Shown here: piece after piece, positions 28,200 to 37,300 of the stretch
Layout: the number at the start of each line of letters is the position of its first letter
Numbering within the stretch: the stretch's first letter is position 1
Origin: an uncultured bacterium
GTDB taxonomy: Bacteria; Bacillota; Clostridia; Lachnospirales; Lachnospiraceae
Length of the DNA: 64,000 bases
Assembly (NCBI GenBank): GCA_947381965.1
Contig: CANCXX010000008.1
Span: 52,699 to 116,698, forward strand
Direction: 5' to 3'
The notes under the pieces: generated by a model
What the model was told of the DNA's origin: nothing
What the model saw: only the letters and a program-made list of their open reading frames with translations
The model's database searches: none
Made by a program: the position numbers and the translations under genes

Positions 28200-28439
28200 C
28201 TATATCTTAATATCGTGCCTTCTAAGTATCTCCATCCCATCTTTAAACGATATGAACCCAGACATTTCTTCCAGTGTCATTTCAATATGAAATACATCTT
28301 CTATTGTGGCTATCAGGTTAATATGCCCTACAGAATCCCACAGTTCAGTTTTTTCCATAGATACATCTTCATTGACTTTATCCTCATCTAATGCAAAAGT
28401 TTCCATAAATATTTTCTTATAACTTATAAAATTATCCAT
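28200..28439 (-). CDS. Acyl carrier protein
   Basis: 79 aa from the ATG at 28439 (MDNFISYKKIFMETF), preceded by GGAGAGAAG. The phosphopantetheine Ser is in LWDSVGHINLIATIEDVF. A longer start overlaps the upstream acyltransferase gene. Partner of the ligase at 26673. Confidence 0.86.
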   Translation of the reverse strand: MDNFISYKKIFMETFALDEDKVNEDVSMEKTELWDSVGHINLIATIEDVFHIEMTLEEMSGFISFKDGMEILRRHDIKI

Positions 28440-28465
28440 TATACTTCTCTCCAATCGAAATGTTG

Positions 28466-29317
28466 CTATTCCATTACCCATTCGTTCGATATTTTCCCAG
28501 TTTTTTCAAAACCTATATTTTCATGAAATTTCATTGAATTAACGTTTTCAAGTTCACACCAGGAAACATAATTTTTTTTCTGTCCATTGACTGCTTCATT
28601 CAATACATGAATCATCAACGCCGCGCCTAATCCATATGTATTTCTATATTTTTGTTCCACACAAATACCATCTCCTGTCATTATTTCTAAGACTGGTTCT
28701 ACATAAATACAGGCGCACATTATTTTCTGTTCATTATAAACGCCCCAGTATTGCTTATTTTGTATCTCAGCACAATATTCTTCTAACGTTTTAAATTCAA
28801 AATTATATGTATGAAATTCTTTTGTTTTTCGCATTTGAAGCATCTGTTCCAAATCTGCTTCTTTCATATAATCAATACAAAATTTACCTTTCTTGAGAAT
28901 CCGCTGATATACATTTTTTTGCCTCTCTATTGTTTTTCCAGCTTGTATAGGCACACACATTTCAATTGCAGTATATTCATTTTTAAACCCTAACTGGCAT
29001 AAATTTTTTTCCAAAAGCAAAAGTTCCTCTTTTTTTTTGCCTTCTTTATATATATTTCTTAGTGCTATTGATTTGTCCAACTTCGAAATACTAATTTTCT
29101 TCCCCGGTTCTAACCAATATAACAATCTATAGTACTTTTCCTCGTCACACAAAAATAAAATACCTTTTTCTTGTTGTATATAATACAAACGCTTTAAAGT
29201 AATATATCTTTTTAAAACTTCTATAGAAATATATGAATTGGTAATAAGCCTGTCACACTTCTGCTTCGATTTCTTTAATAATGCTAAATATTCATCTATA
29301 GACTGTACGAGTTTCAT
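28466..29317 (-). CDS. Two-lobed GNAT-like acyltransferase
   Basis: 283 aa. N-terminal lobe (about 1-145) is a degenerate GNAT-like fold; the C-terminal lobe carries FCIDYMKEADLEQML, ICVEQKYRNTYGLGAALMIHVL and the family end pattern NVNSMKFHENIGFEKTGK. It resembles the protein at 31521 in size and layout (YHESLGYKF there). The start overlaps the MBL gene stop by 4 bases. It probably transfers an acyl group; donor and acceptor unknown. Confidence 0.72.
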   Translation of the reverse strand: MKLVQSIDEYLALLKKSKQKCDRLITNSYISIEVLKRYITLKRLYYIQQEKGILFLCDEEKYYRLLYWLEPGKKISISKLDKSIALRNIYKEGKKKEELLLLEKNLCQLGFKNEYTAIEMCVPIQAGKTIERQKNVYQRILKKGKFCIDYMKEADLEQMLQMRKTKEFHTYNFEFKTLEEYCAEIQNKQYWGVYNEQKIMCACIYVEPVLEIMTGDGICVEQKYRNTYGLGAALMIHVLNEAVNGQKKNYVSWCELENVNSMKFHENIGFEKTGKISNEWVME

Positions 29318-29991
29318 TCTACTTTCTCCCTAAAAATATTACTATCCGAAATTGAAAATCTTTCCCCATGTCCTGGAAAAACAATTAAATCTCTGGCTAA
29401 TGTCTCCAGTAAGGGCTTAGTATATGCAATATAATCCTTTTGATTTCCTCCTGGAAACCGTAAAGTTACATTCTCATTTTGAAGCAAAGTATCACCTGTA
29501 AATAAATATCTATTTTCCATCAAATAACAAGCGCTGTCCACTGAATGACCGGGAGTATAGATTATCTTAAAATGAATCCCATTCCACTCATAAAATGTAC
29601 CATCCTGCAACATCAAATCTACGTGCATTGATGTTGCTCTCACGTTCATTTTTATAGCTGATTTTCGAAATGAACTTATTAGGTTAGCCACTGCTGTCAA
29701 ATTCTTTTTTGGATTACCCAATACTTCAGGACCATTTTTTGAAGAAATTACAGTAACAAAATATTTTTCTCTTAACAAAGGAATCCCCAATATATGATCG
29801 TAATGACCATGTGTTAATAATATTGTTATCCTATTCACCTTATGTTTATGTAAAAATTCCAACAGCTCCATTGAATAAACAGCATCTATTAATAAGCATT
29901 CACTTTCCTGTATCAAACAATATGACATTGCCTCAATCAATGGGGATTTAAATGCGTAAATTATATAATCCATTAACCAGTAATTTAACAT
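29314..29991 (-). CDS. Metallo-beta-lactamase-fold hydrolase
   Basis: 225 aa. The metal motif LLTHGHYDHILGIPLL (HxHxDH) is intact, with TPGHSVDSACYL, LFTGDTLLQ and FPGHGERFS supplying the remaining ligands. The family includes glyoxalase II-type thioesterases. As the cluster has no classical thioesterase, this enzyme is a candidate for releasing or editing thioester-bound groups. It lies 2 bases after the DltA-like ligase. Confidence 0.85.
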   Translation of the reverse strand: MLNYWLMDYIIYAFKSPLIEAMSYCLIQESECLLIDAVYSMELLEFLHKHKVNRITILLTHGHYDHILGIPLLREKYFVTVISSKNGPEVLGNPKKNLTAVANLISSFRKSAIKMNVRATSMHVDLMLQDGTFYEWNGIHFKIIYTPGHSVDSACYLMENRYLFTGDTLLQNENVTLRFPGGNQKDYIAYTKPLLETLARDLIVFPGHGERFSISDSNIFREKVE

Positions 29992-29993
29992 TG

Positions 29994-31502
29994 TTATAAA
30001 TACTCTTCTTTTAATCTTTTTCTGTCAATTTTACCATTTGCATTATATGGAAGCTTTTGCAAATAGTTTACTTTACCTGGGAGCATATACTCAGGAATTT
30101 TTTCTTTCAGGGCTTCCTTTATCGCCTGCTCTTCCATTTTAACTCCCTTATAAAAGAACACTATTCTTCCTTTCAGCTCATCATATACACAGGCACACGT
30201 TTCTATTTGAGGAATATTAGCTGCAGCTGTTTCTATTTCTCCCAGCTCAATCCTATGACCCATATGTTTAATTTGATAATCTTTTCTTGAAACATACATC
30301 AATTCACCATATTCATTATATTTTACCAAGTCTCCTGTTCGGTAAATTACTTCCGGATATTCATGGTTCAATGGATTTTGTACAAAAGCTTCACTTGTTT
30401 TTTCAGGGTTATTATAATACCCCATAGCTAAACTGGATCCTCGTATACATAATTCACCAATTTCATTTTCTCCTGCCTGCCCTCCCTGCTCATTTAACAC
30501 AAGCACTTCTGTATTCTCACATGGAATACCTATCGGAAGAGGCTCATCATCATCAAATTCTCTATTTACGATATAATAAGTACAGGCATCTGTCGCTTCG
30601 CACGGTCCGTATAAATTAACAAACATCGTGTCCGGCAATGCCTTACGCCATATATTCAGCTGTTTATTAGGCATTACTTCTCCGCAAAATAAAACTCTGT
30701 CTAAATAATGTGGTTTAACTTTACTTAATCCCCTTAAACTTGCTACTATACATAAAGCAGATGGTACCCAAAATATAATATTTATTTTTTTCTCATTTAA
30801 ATATTCTATTAATTTTACCGGAAAGGTAAATAAATTCTTAGGAACAATATAATTAGTACATCCCATTTTTAAAGTACAATAAACATCACCAATAGATAAG
30901 TCAAAAAAGAATGGGGACTGATTTCCAAAATTATCCTTACTGGTGATATTAAATTTATTACTCATCCAATCAGTAAAGTCAATAACTGCACGATGATTGA
31001 TAATCACACCTTTAGGAATACCTGTTGAACCGCTTGTAAACAAAACATAAACCGGATCAGTATCTGTTGTTTTCTTTCTGATTTCTGTAAGTTTGTTTTC
31101 ATCTATCTCATGACTGATTACATCTTCATATGTATAAATTTCTCCCTGATACTTTAGCCCTCCCAGCCGCTCAATGCTGATTTTATCAGTAAGAATTGCT
31201 ATAGGTTCCAGTGTATCAATAATGACCTGTATCCTTGACAAAGGCATTTCAGTATCAATCGGACAATAAAAATTTCCACTGTATAATATCCCCATAAATG
31301 CTGCAATATTATCTGCACTTTTTTCCATAAAAACAACAACTGGAGCATGCCATTTTCCTCTTTTACAAACATAACTTCCAATTGATTTCGCATTGTTCTG
31401 AATTTGTGAAAAAGAAAGTTCTTTCTCTGAATCAACAAAAGCTGCCTTACCTGAATATTTCACTGCAGAGTCTTCTAAATATGTCAATACATTTGTTATC
31501 AT
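29994..31502 (-). CDS. DltA-like amino-acid adenylating ligase
   Basis: 502 aa, the size of DltA. Adenylation motifs: YVLFTSGSTGIPKGVIINH, NQSPFFFDLSIGDVYCTL, NLYGPCEATDACTYY, YRTGDLVKYNEYGELMYVSRKDYQIKHMGHRIELGEIE, and the catalytic lysine in LPYNANGKIDRKRL. Resembles D-alanine:carrier ligases and stand-alone NRPS adenylation domains. It is followed by an acyltransferase and preceded by two tandem carrier proteins, so it probably loads an amino acid on one of them. No dltB, dltC or dltD genes are adjacent, which argues against an ordinary dlt operon. Confidence 0.9.
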   Translation of the reverse strand: MITNVLTYLEDSAVKYSGKAAFVDSEKELSFSQIQNNAKSIGSYVCKRGKWHAPVVVFMEKSADNIAAFMGILYSGNFYCPIDTEMPLSRIQVIIDTLEPIAILTDKISIERLGGLKYQGEIYTYEDVISHEIDENKLTEIRKKTTDTDPVYVLFTSGSTGIPKGVIINHRAVIDFTDWMSNKFNITSKDNFGNQSPFFFDLSIGDVYCTLKMGCTNYIVPKNLFTFPVKLIEYLNEKKINIIFWVPSALCIVASLRGLSKVKPHYLDRVLFCGEVMPNKQLNIWRKALPDTMFVNLYGPCEATDACTYYIVNREFDDDEPLPIGIPCENTEVLVLNEQGGQAGENEIGELCIRGSSLAMGYYNNPEKTSEAFVQNPLNHEYPEVIYRTGDLVKYNEYGELMYVSRKDYQIKHMGHRIELGEIETAAANIPQIETCACVYDELKGRIVFFYKGVKMEEQAIKEALKEKIPEYMLPGKVNYLQKLPYNANGKIDRKRLKEEYL

Positions 31503-31520
31503 TTTATACTCCTTTTATTC

Positions 31521-32426
31521 TTATTTTTGTTCACCGCTTCTAATCCATTCGTCTACATATTTATTAATGAACTTGTATCCCAGACTCTCGTGATAACGCA
31601 ATGAAGCCTCATTACCAAGTAATATCCATCCCTGCATATACTTAATATTATTATCATGCAGCCATTTATAACGATGATATGCTAATATAGGCGCCAATCC
31701 ATGCATTTTAAATTTCTCATCAACTGCTACTCCCTCTCCATAAGCAATACCATTCTCAATAAAACATACGCTTACAGCACAAATCTCTTTATCAGGATTT
31801 AAAACACAAAGATATGACCCTTTGGGCATCTTTTTCTTTTCTTCGAAACTTTTATAATCAATTTGATAATCTTTAATTATTTTTGAATCCAATACCATTT
31901 TTTCTATTTTATGGTAATATGTCTCATCAGCCATAATGCAGTAAAATCCTTTAGCTTCCATCTTTTGTACATACTTCTCATATCGGCTGCTTTTTTCAAA
32001 CAAAATTTGTACATCACCTTTTATCTGTACATCGGTACCCACTTTATCAAAGTTTAAACTTTTTAGCCTGTTTTCAACAAGCTCTAATCCTTCTTCTTCT
32101 CTTCCCTTGCGGTATACATTTTTTATAACAGCCTTTTTATCTAATAGAGGAATTTTAAAATTACAATTTGTATCTACATATACACACACTCTATAACGAT
32201 TTTCTTCATCAAGAATAAGAATGTACCCACTACCATCAATTTCATAATATGCATGCCCAGCCTCAATATATCTTTGTATATCCTCTGGCATAAAATAATT
32301 ATTTGAAAATGAATTTTTGCATTCTAAATGTGCCCGTCTGGTTAAATTCTTATACTCATAAATACTTTTAAGCTTATCCATCTTTTCTATAAACCTCTTG
32401 CGTAAGCCATCACAAATTTTTTTCAA
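31521..32426 (-). CDS. Two-lobed GNAT-like acyltransferase
   Basis: 301 aa. Paralogous in layout to the gene at 28466: a degenerate N-terminal lobe, then a GNAT lobe with GSYLCVLNPDKEICAVSVCFIENGIAYGEGVAVDEKFKMHGLAPILAYH and the ending NEASLRYHESLGYKFINKYVDEW. It overlaps the carrier gene upstream by 17 bases, which implies coupled expression. Possible role: moving an aminoacyl or acyl group from the carrier to the final acceptor. Confidence 0.73.
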   Translation of the reverse strand: MKKICDGLRKRFIEKMDKLKSIYEYKNLTRRAHLECKNSFSNNYFMPEDIQRYIEAGHAYYEIDGSGYILILDEENRYRVCVYVDTNCNFKIPLLDKKAVIKNVYRKGREEEGLELVENRLKSLNFDKVGTDVQIKGDVQILFEKSSRYEKYVQKMEAKGFYCIMADETYYHKIEKMVLDSKIIKDYQIDYKSFEEKKKMPKGSYLCVLNPDKEICAVSVCFIENGIAYGEGVAVDEKFKMHGLAPILAYHRYKWLHDNNIKYMQGWILLGNEASLRYHESLGYKFINKYVDEWIRSGEQK

Positions 32427-32655
32427 TTAACTTAACGATAGCTTCTACTGTTTTAAAGTTATCTGGTGCGATGTCTTCTGGTTCTATTTCTACTCCAAAC
32501 TCCATTTCCAGTTCCATAACAATATTCACAATTTCAAAGGAATCTAATATTCCTGATTCCAACAAGTTAGTTTCTATATTATCCTGAATTCTAGAATTTG
32601 TTTCACACAATATGTCAATTACTCTACTTTTAATATCCATTTTTTCCCTTTCCAC
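32410..32655 (-). CDS. Carrier protein (tandem pair, second)
   Basis: 81 aa. Phosphopantetheine Ser in ESGILDSFEIVNIVMELEMEF. The ILDSF motif is of the D-alanyl carrier / peptidyl-carrier type, unlike the DSVGH carriers elsewhere in the cluster. Lies 10 bases after the gene at 32666. Confidence 0.85.
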   Translation of the reverse strand: MEREKMDIKSRVIDILCETNSRIQDNIETNLLESGILDSFEIVNIVMELEMEFGVEIEPEDIAPDNFKTVEAIVKLIEKNL

Positions 32656-32665
32656 ATTATTTTCA

Positions 32666-32899
32666 TTAACTATTTTTTATAATTTCTTTAACTAGTTCAA
32701 TAATTGTATTTGCAGTCTGAAATTTTTCTGGCAAAACAAAATCAGCATCAATTGTAATATCAAATTCATCCTCTAATGCCACCACTAACTTGACAATATC
32801 AAACGAATCCAAAATATCCGATGCCAGCAAATCCTTATTTCTATTATCTATTTGCTCCATTGTAATTTCTTCTAATATCTGTATAATCTGTTCTTCCAT
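32666..32899 (-). CDS. Carrier protein (tandem pair, first)
   Basis: 77 aa. Phosphopantetheine Ser in ASDILDSFDIVKLVVALEDEF; very similar to its neighbour. Tandem carriers often raise flux through one step, or each may take a different cargo. RBS AAAGGAGAGG. Confidence 0.85.
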   Translation of the reverse strand: MEEQIIQILEEITMEQIDNRNKDLLASDILDSFDIVKLVVALEDEFDITIDADFVLPEKFQTANTIIELVKEIIKNS

Positions 32900-32937
32900 T
32901 TTACCTCTCCTTTATTTTCGGTTTTAGCCTGCTTCTA

Positions 32938-34197
32938 TCATTTGCTTTCAACGTTCTCTTCCTCTATGCCCATTATTTGTATAAGCTCCATTGCTTTATA
33001 CAAATATTCCACTGCAAATCGAATATATTCTTCTTCAGACATATATTTAACACTTTGATATGTAACTATTCTGTACTGTTTATTTTCTATTCCTCTTAAA
33101 TTTAAGGCTGCCTTTACACTTGGATACACAGGAATTTCACTTCCTGAGTTTTCCTCTATTAATTTCTTTCTGTCAGCTATCCCAATTGACAGCTTAGGTA
33201 GTCCTAATATTTGCAAAACTTTTTCTGTCACAAAAGAAACAACTGGTTCATTCCATTCATTCAAATTTCTACATAAAATCTCTTCTTTGTGCTGCCCAAT
33301 AAAATCTCCCAATTTAATATCATCCATTTTCTCTAACTGACTAAATCGTCTAAGTTCATCCACAAAATAATCGCTTACACTTTGAGCGGAAAAATAGTTA
33401 TTTTTCATCAGTTTCTCTGTAATTTTATTAACATCCTCATTTTTTCTGCATAGTTCTTCTATTTCTTTATCTGTTCTTGCAAAGGCTATCGTCTCATAAC
33501 TAAAATCGAATCGTTCCCTTTGCCGCAGAAAAAAATCACTATAATCTTCCCTGTCTCTTATTATTTGCGGGAAATAGCCTGCAAAACCATAATCTGCTAC
33601 CGTAATAATCCGACAATTTGACTTTAATTCGTTTTTTCCAAATACTTTAAGTGAAAACCTTTCTTTTTCACACGATGAATGCACATAAACATCACACCAT
33701 CTGCACACATGTAAATATTCCGGCATACGGTTTGTATGTCTTTCCCATATATCATTTTCCGGATAATAAATCACACTATATTTTTCCTTAAGCTCAGGAC
33801 AATAATCAAAAAACCTGCTAACCTGTTCCAATAATTGGGTTCCCATACAAATCATTAAACTCTTTTTTTCAATCAATGCGTCAACTAATTCATGACTAAT
33901 AAATCCCTCATACTCAGTTTTTCCTACTCCCTCCAGTCTTTTAACCAAAGTTCCAAATTTGACTTTATCACAGATAACTATTAATTCCGTATTCAAAATC
34001 ATATTCTCGACTAAAATGGTTTTAATTCCGAAATCCGCATATGCCTGAAGTTTAACTTCTTTTTTATGTTCTGTCATCACTGCTTTTATATTTAATACAT
34101 ACTGATATCTTTCAATAAAGCAATAAATTTCTTCTTGCTCTCCATACAAGACAATTTCTCTCTCTTTTATATTTCCGCAAATTTCATTTATGTTCAT
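32938..34197 (-). CDS. WcbI-like protein C (diverged)
   Basis: 419 aa. Same layout as the paralogues, with an N-terminal Rossmann-like part (IVLYGEQEEIYCFIERY) and the C-terminal motif IPVYPSVKAALNLRGI. In the position of the GNCQ motif it reads CMGTQLLEQVSRFF, so the cysteine of the motif is not conserved. It may be a non-catalytic partner of the other two or have changed specificity. Ends 9 bases before wcbI-like gene B is entered on the same strand. Confidence 0.65.
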   Translation of the reverse strand: MNINEICGNIKEREIVLYGEQEEIYCFIERYQYVLNIKAVMTEHKKEVKLQAYADFGIKTILVENMILNTELIVICDKVKFGTLVKRLEGVGKTEYEGFISHELVDALIEKKSLMICMGTQLLEQVSRFFDYCPELKEKYSVIYYPENDIWERHTNRMPEYLHVCRWCDVYVHSSCEKERFSLKVFGKNELKSNCRIITVADYGFAGYFPQIIRDREDYSDFFLRQRERFDFSYETIAFARTDKEIEELCRKNEDVNKITEKLMKNNYFSAQSVSDYFVDELRRFSQLEKMDDIKLGDFIGQHKEEILCRNLNEWNEPVVSFVTEKVLQILGLPKLSIGIADRKKLIEENSGSEIPVYPSVKAALNLRGIENKQYRIVTYQSVKYMSEEEYIRFAVEYLYKAMELIQIMGIEEENVESK

Positions 34198-34206
34198 TTT
34201 CTCCCC

Positions 34207-35451
34207 CTACCACATTTTTAAAATCTCAATGGCTTTCCTTGTATATTCTACATAATGTTCTGTGTACTCCTCAAATGTCATGTATTCAATTCCGCTTCCT
34301 GTTAAAACCTCATATTTTTTTTCGCGTCCAGCGAACTCAAGCTTTAAACCTCTTACAACGCTGGGATAAATGGGCACATCACCGCTCTGATGAATATGTA
34401 ATGGCGATTCTTCTTCTAATAATTCTACGTCTTCTGTTGAAACATCGATCATTCCAAACAGTCTTCTTACACATTCCCAAATAATACATTTATTTGGGTG
34501 AAATGCGTTTTGATACAACATGTCTTTTTTATAATTTGCACCTATATAATCCGATATTTTTATATCTACCGACTGCTCAGCAATATCTATCAATTTTAAA
34601 GTAGTTCTCAAATGTCTATCCACTTGTTCCTGTGAATAAAACTCATCTGAGGATAAGCACTCTACTATTTGCCTGGTTGTCCTTCCTTCTAAAACCATTT
34701 TATTTATATTATGATCTTCTCTCCTATATAGCGTATGATAGAAATTCATATTCCTCTTTGCATTATATGGATGCAAATATAATTTATTATATACATCAAT
34801 CTTTGTTTCCACTTGCGGCCAGTACAGTGGGGCAACCAGATTTGATACACTTATCGCCATACAATCCTCCGGCAATTCATCGGTTGATAAAAAGTAGGCG
34901 CTGTCACGATCTAATAAGCGCGGCGTATATACATATAAATCACAAATATCTTTTAAGTAAAATAAAAGCCGATTAGTTACAACTGCCTGCCCTTTATTAT
35001 TTTGAGTAAATACAGACGCATATTTATCTCCAAATGCTGAAACTCGAACAAGACAACGATACATATCTCTCAAAATGCACTGCCCATAAAACAAAGCTAT
35101 TTTTTTATTTGCTTCAACTACCCTGGCAATGTTTGATTCCACAAAATGTTCATACATCTTAAATCCATCATTTATAAGTTGCAATTCTATTGCTCTAAAC
35201 GCAACAGGACCGCATACAATAATATAGTCATCCTGTTGAATTTCCTCTTTTCTATATCTTCTGACATCCAATTCATCTAAAAGTACTGCCTCCCCCCATT
35301 CCTTTTTAATATTGCTTACACAATGTGAAATATTCATCTTATCCTTATACATTTGATAAAATACTCTCGCTACCTTTCCAGCCCCAAACAGTATAATACG
35401 CTTTGTAAGTAACTTTTCCCGTATTAATGATTTAATCTCATTTTTATTCAT
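34207..35451 (-). CDS. WcbI-like protein B
   Basis: 414 aa. N-terminal IILFGAGKVARVFYQMY (Rossmann-like), WcbI motif IALFYGQCILRDMYRCL (GQC instead of GNCQ), middle YKKDMLYQNAFHPNKCIIWE, and the C-terminal VPIYPSVVRGLKLEF. Start overlaps the GNAT gene by 4 bases. Three such paralogues in one cluster suggest three acceptor sites or three acyl groups. Confidence 0.72.
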   Translation of the reverse strand: MNKNEIKSLIREKLLTKRIILFGAGKVARVFYQMYKDKMNISHCVSNIKKEWGEAVLLDELDVRRYRKEEIQQDDYIIVCGPVAFRAIELQLINDGFKMYEHFVESNIARVVEANKKIALFYGQCILRDMYRCLVRVSAFGDKYASVFTQNNKGQAVVTNRLLFYLKDICDLYVYTPRLLDRDSAYFLSTDELPEDCMAISVSNLVAPLYWPQVETKIDVYNKLYLHPYNAKRNMNFYHTLYRREDHNINKMVLEGRTTRQIVECLSSDEFYSQEQVDRHLRTTLKLIDIAEQSVDIKISDYIGANYKKDMLYQNAFHPNKCIIWECVRRLFGMIDVSTEDVELLEEESPLHIHQSGDVPIYPSVVRGLKLEFAGREKKYEVLTGSGIEYMTFEEYTEHYVEYTRKAIEILKMW

Positions 35452-36239
35452 ATCATTCTCCTCCTACTTACCATTTTCCCATATTCTCCGCATCTGACAT
35501 GTAAAGCAGAATGATAACGTATCATCTTTTCTGATATAGAAAACGTATATATCTTTTTATTTTCTTCAGCCTGTTTCTGCAGCATATAATTACTAAGCAG
35601 CATATAATAAGACGTATTTCTATACTCCTGTAAAATCACGGTTCCTCCAACTACCGCTATTCCTTCTGTCTCCGCATATGTTGCGCTGTGAGCCACAATC
35701 CTGCCCTTATCACGTATAATATAACTTCTGCCTGTACCTGTATGTATTCGTTTCGCCAATTGTTCCGCTAAACCATTCACTGTATAATGTCCGCCAATTT
35801 CCTCATCTGCACATATAAGCTCTGCAATTTCCACTGCATCCTTTTCCGAAGCAGTTAAAATATTGATTTTTGTCTCAATTTTTCTAAATCTGTTCATAAG
35901 AAATACAACGCCATATGTGATATCAAAGTAATCAAAATATTTTCCCAACTGTTCAATAATATCCCGTCTCCCGGAAATCATTGTAACTGGATATTCCTGC
36001 AGTAATTGCACAACAGATGCAAGTACGGGATCTTTTCTGTGACTGTATATCTGAAAACTGTCATAATATTTCATGATTACAATTTCAATTTCATCTTGCG
36101 CTTCTTCTATCCACACCTGCATATACTCAGTGGCAATTCCGTAATTCATTATGTCAATATAAAGGTATAGGCAGTCTGCAATACCTTTTCGTAAATATTG
36201 AAGAATTCTTTCTCTGTCCTCTTTTTCTGCTTTTCTCAT
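35448..36239 (-). CDS. GNAT-like acyltransferase
   Basis: 263 aa. The C-terminal half (about 120-260) has the GNAT pattern: EIAELICADEEIGGHYTVNG, SYIIRDKGRIVAHSATYAET, GTVILQEYRNTSYYMLLSNYML. The N-terminal half is helical without a recognised fold. The ATG overlaps the upstream transaminase gene by 4 bases (ATGA coupling). Confidence 0.72.
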   Translation of the reverse strand: MRKAEKEDRERILQYLRKGIADCLYLYIDIMNYGIATEYMQVWIEEAQDEIEIVIMKYYDSFQIYSHRKDPVLASVVQLLQEYPVTMISGRRDIIEQLGKYFDYFDITYGVVFLMNRFRKIETKINILTASEKDAVEIAELICADEEIGGHYTVNGLAEQLAKRIHTGTGRSYIIRDKGRIVAHSATYAETEGIAVVGGTVILQEYRNTSYYMLLSNYMLQKQAEENKKIYTFSISEKMIRYHSALHVRCGEYGKMVSRRRMI

Positions 36240-37300
36240 AATGATTCCCTTATCCTCTCCATCGCCAAAAGCAGTTTCTCATAGTCTTCCCACTTAAGAC
36301 ATCCCAAATGTCCAACACGGATTATTTTTTTTTCCAGTTCACCGCCATTGGGCGTTACAACAAGGCCAAACTCTTCTTTTAATCTGTCATACATTTTTTT
36401 GGCATTTGGAGTTAATATAACAGGCGTTATAGCATTAGATAAGGGAAATCCCGGAATTTCAAATCCTCTTTTCAACAAATATTCTCTAAATTGAAGAGCA
36501 CGCTCCTGTATCTCTCTTTGCATCTGCAGCATACCAATTTGTTGCATCTGTTTCAATCGCTCATGTAGCTCAAGCAGGGTTCCTACCGCCGGAGTGAACG
36601 GTGTCTGTCCTCTTTTCTGGTTTTCTACATATAATGTGAAATCAAAGTACAAACATCCGGACCCCTTCTTTGATATCCTTTCTTCATACAATTTCTTGCT
36701 AATTGCAATAATCGCTATACCTGGAGACAATGCCAGTGCCTTCTGCGAGCTGACAATCAGGGCATCAATTCCATCCCCTTCAAAATCAATGCTATCCGCT
36801 CCATAAGAGCCTATTGCATCAACTATCAAATATAATCCGTTTCTTTTACAAAATTCCGATAGCATATGTATATCATATAATTTACCATTGGATGTTTCAT
36901 GAAGATTGACCAGCAATCCGTTATGTTTTTTTTCTTCAAAAGGGTTTAGTTTTTCTTCTGTCAATAACTCATCAAAATCCAAATATACTTCATCAAAAGG
37001 GATTCCATGTACTTCACATATTTCTTCAAAACGTCTTCCAAAATTTCCTCCATTTATTACCAGAAGCCTATCCAATCCTGTAAAGCAATTCATAATAACC
37101 GCCTCCATTGCTGCCGTCCCTGAAGCTGTCAGAAATATGGTCTTTGCCTTAGACGGTGCGTGGATACTTTCCTGAAACAATACTTCATTTTCAAGCATCA
37201 TATTTGAAAATTCCTGTGTTCGAAAATATGGCAGCTGCTTTGAAGCAATTTTCAATGTCTCCGGATACATTTCAACCGGTCCTACTGTAAACAATTTCAT
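36236..37300 (-). CDS. PhnW-like class V pyridoxal-phosphate aminotransferase
   Basis: 354 aa. Resembles 2-aminoethylphosphonate-pyruvate transaminases and alanine-glyoxylate transaminases: FTVGPVEMYPETLKIASKQLPYFRT, FLTASGTAAMEAVIMNCF, VNLHETSNGKLYDIHML, DAIGSYGADSIDFEG and the PLP lysine in SSQKALALSPGIAII. Overlaps the nucleotidyltransferase gene by 4 bases. In other bacteria PhnW-type and PntC-type enzymes work together (or are fused) in making CMP-activated 2-aminoethylphosphonate; no phosphonate-forming PepM is in this window, so the substrate is open. Confidence 0.85.
   Translation of the reverse strand: MKLFTVGPVEMYPETLKIASKQLPYFRTQEFSNMMLENEVLFQESIHAPSKAKTIFLTASGTAAMEAVIMNCFTGLDRLLVINGGNFGRRFEEICEVHGIPFDEVYLDFDELLTEEKLNPFEEKKHNGLLVNLHETSNGKLYDIHMLSEFCKRNGLYLIVDAIGSYGADSIDFEGDGIDALIVSSQKALALSPGIAIIAISKKLYEERISKKGSGCLYFDFTLYVENQKRGQTPFTPAVGTLLELHERLKQMQQIGMLQMQREIQERALQFREYLLKRGFEIPGFPLSNAITPVILTPNAKKMYDRLKEEFGLVVTPNGGELEKKIIRVGHLGCLKWEDYEKLLLAMERIRESL

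Noticed and set aside
29994-32899. Canonical dlt (D-alanylation) operon
   Set aside because: The ligase and carriers are present but DltB and DltD are absent, and GNAT-like proteins and a second carrier take their place.
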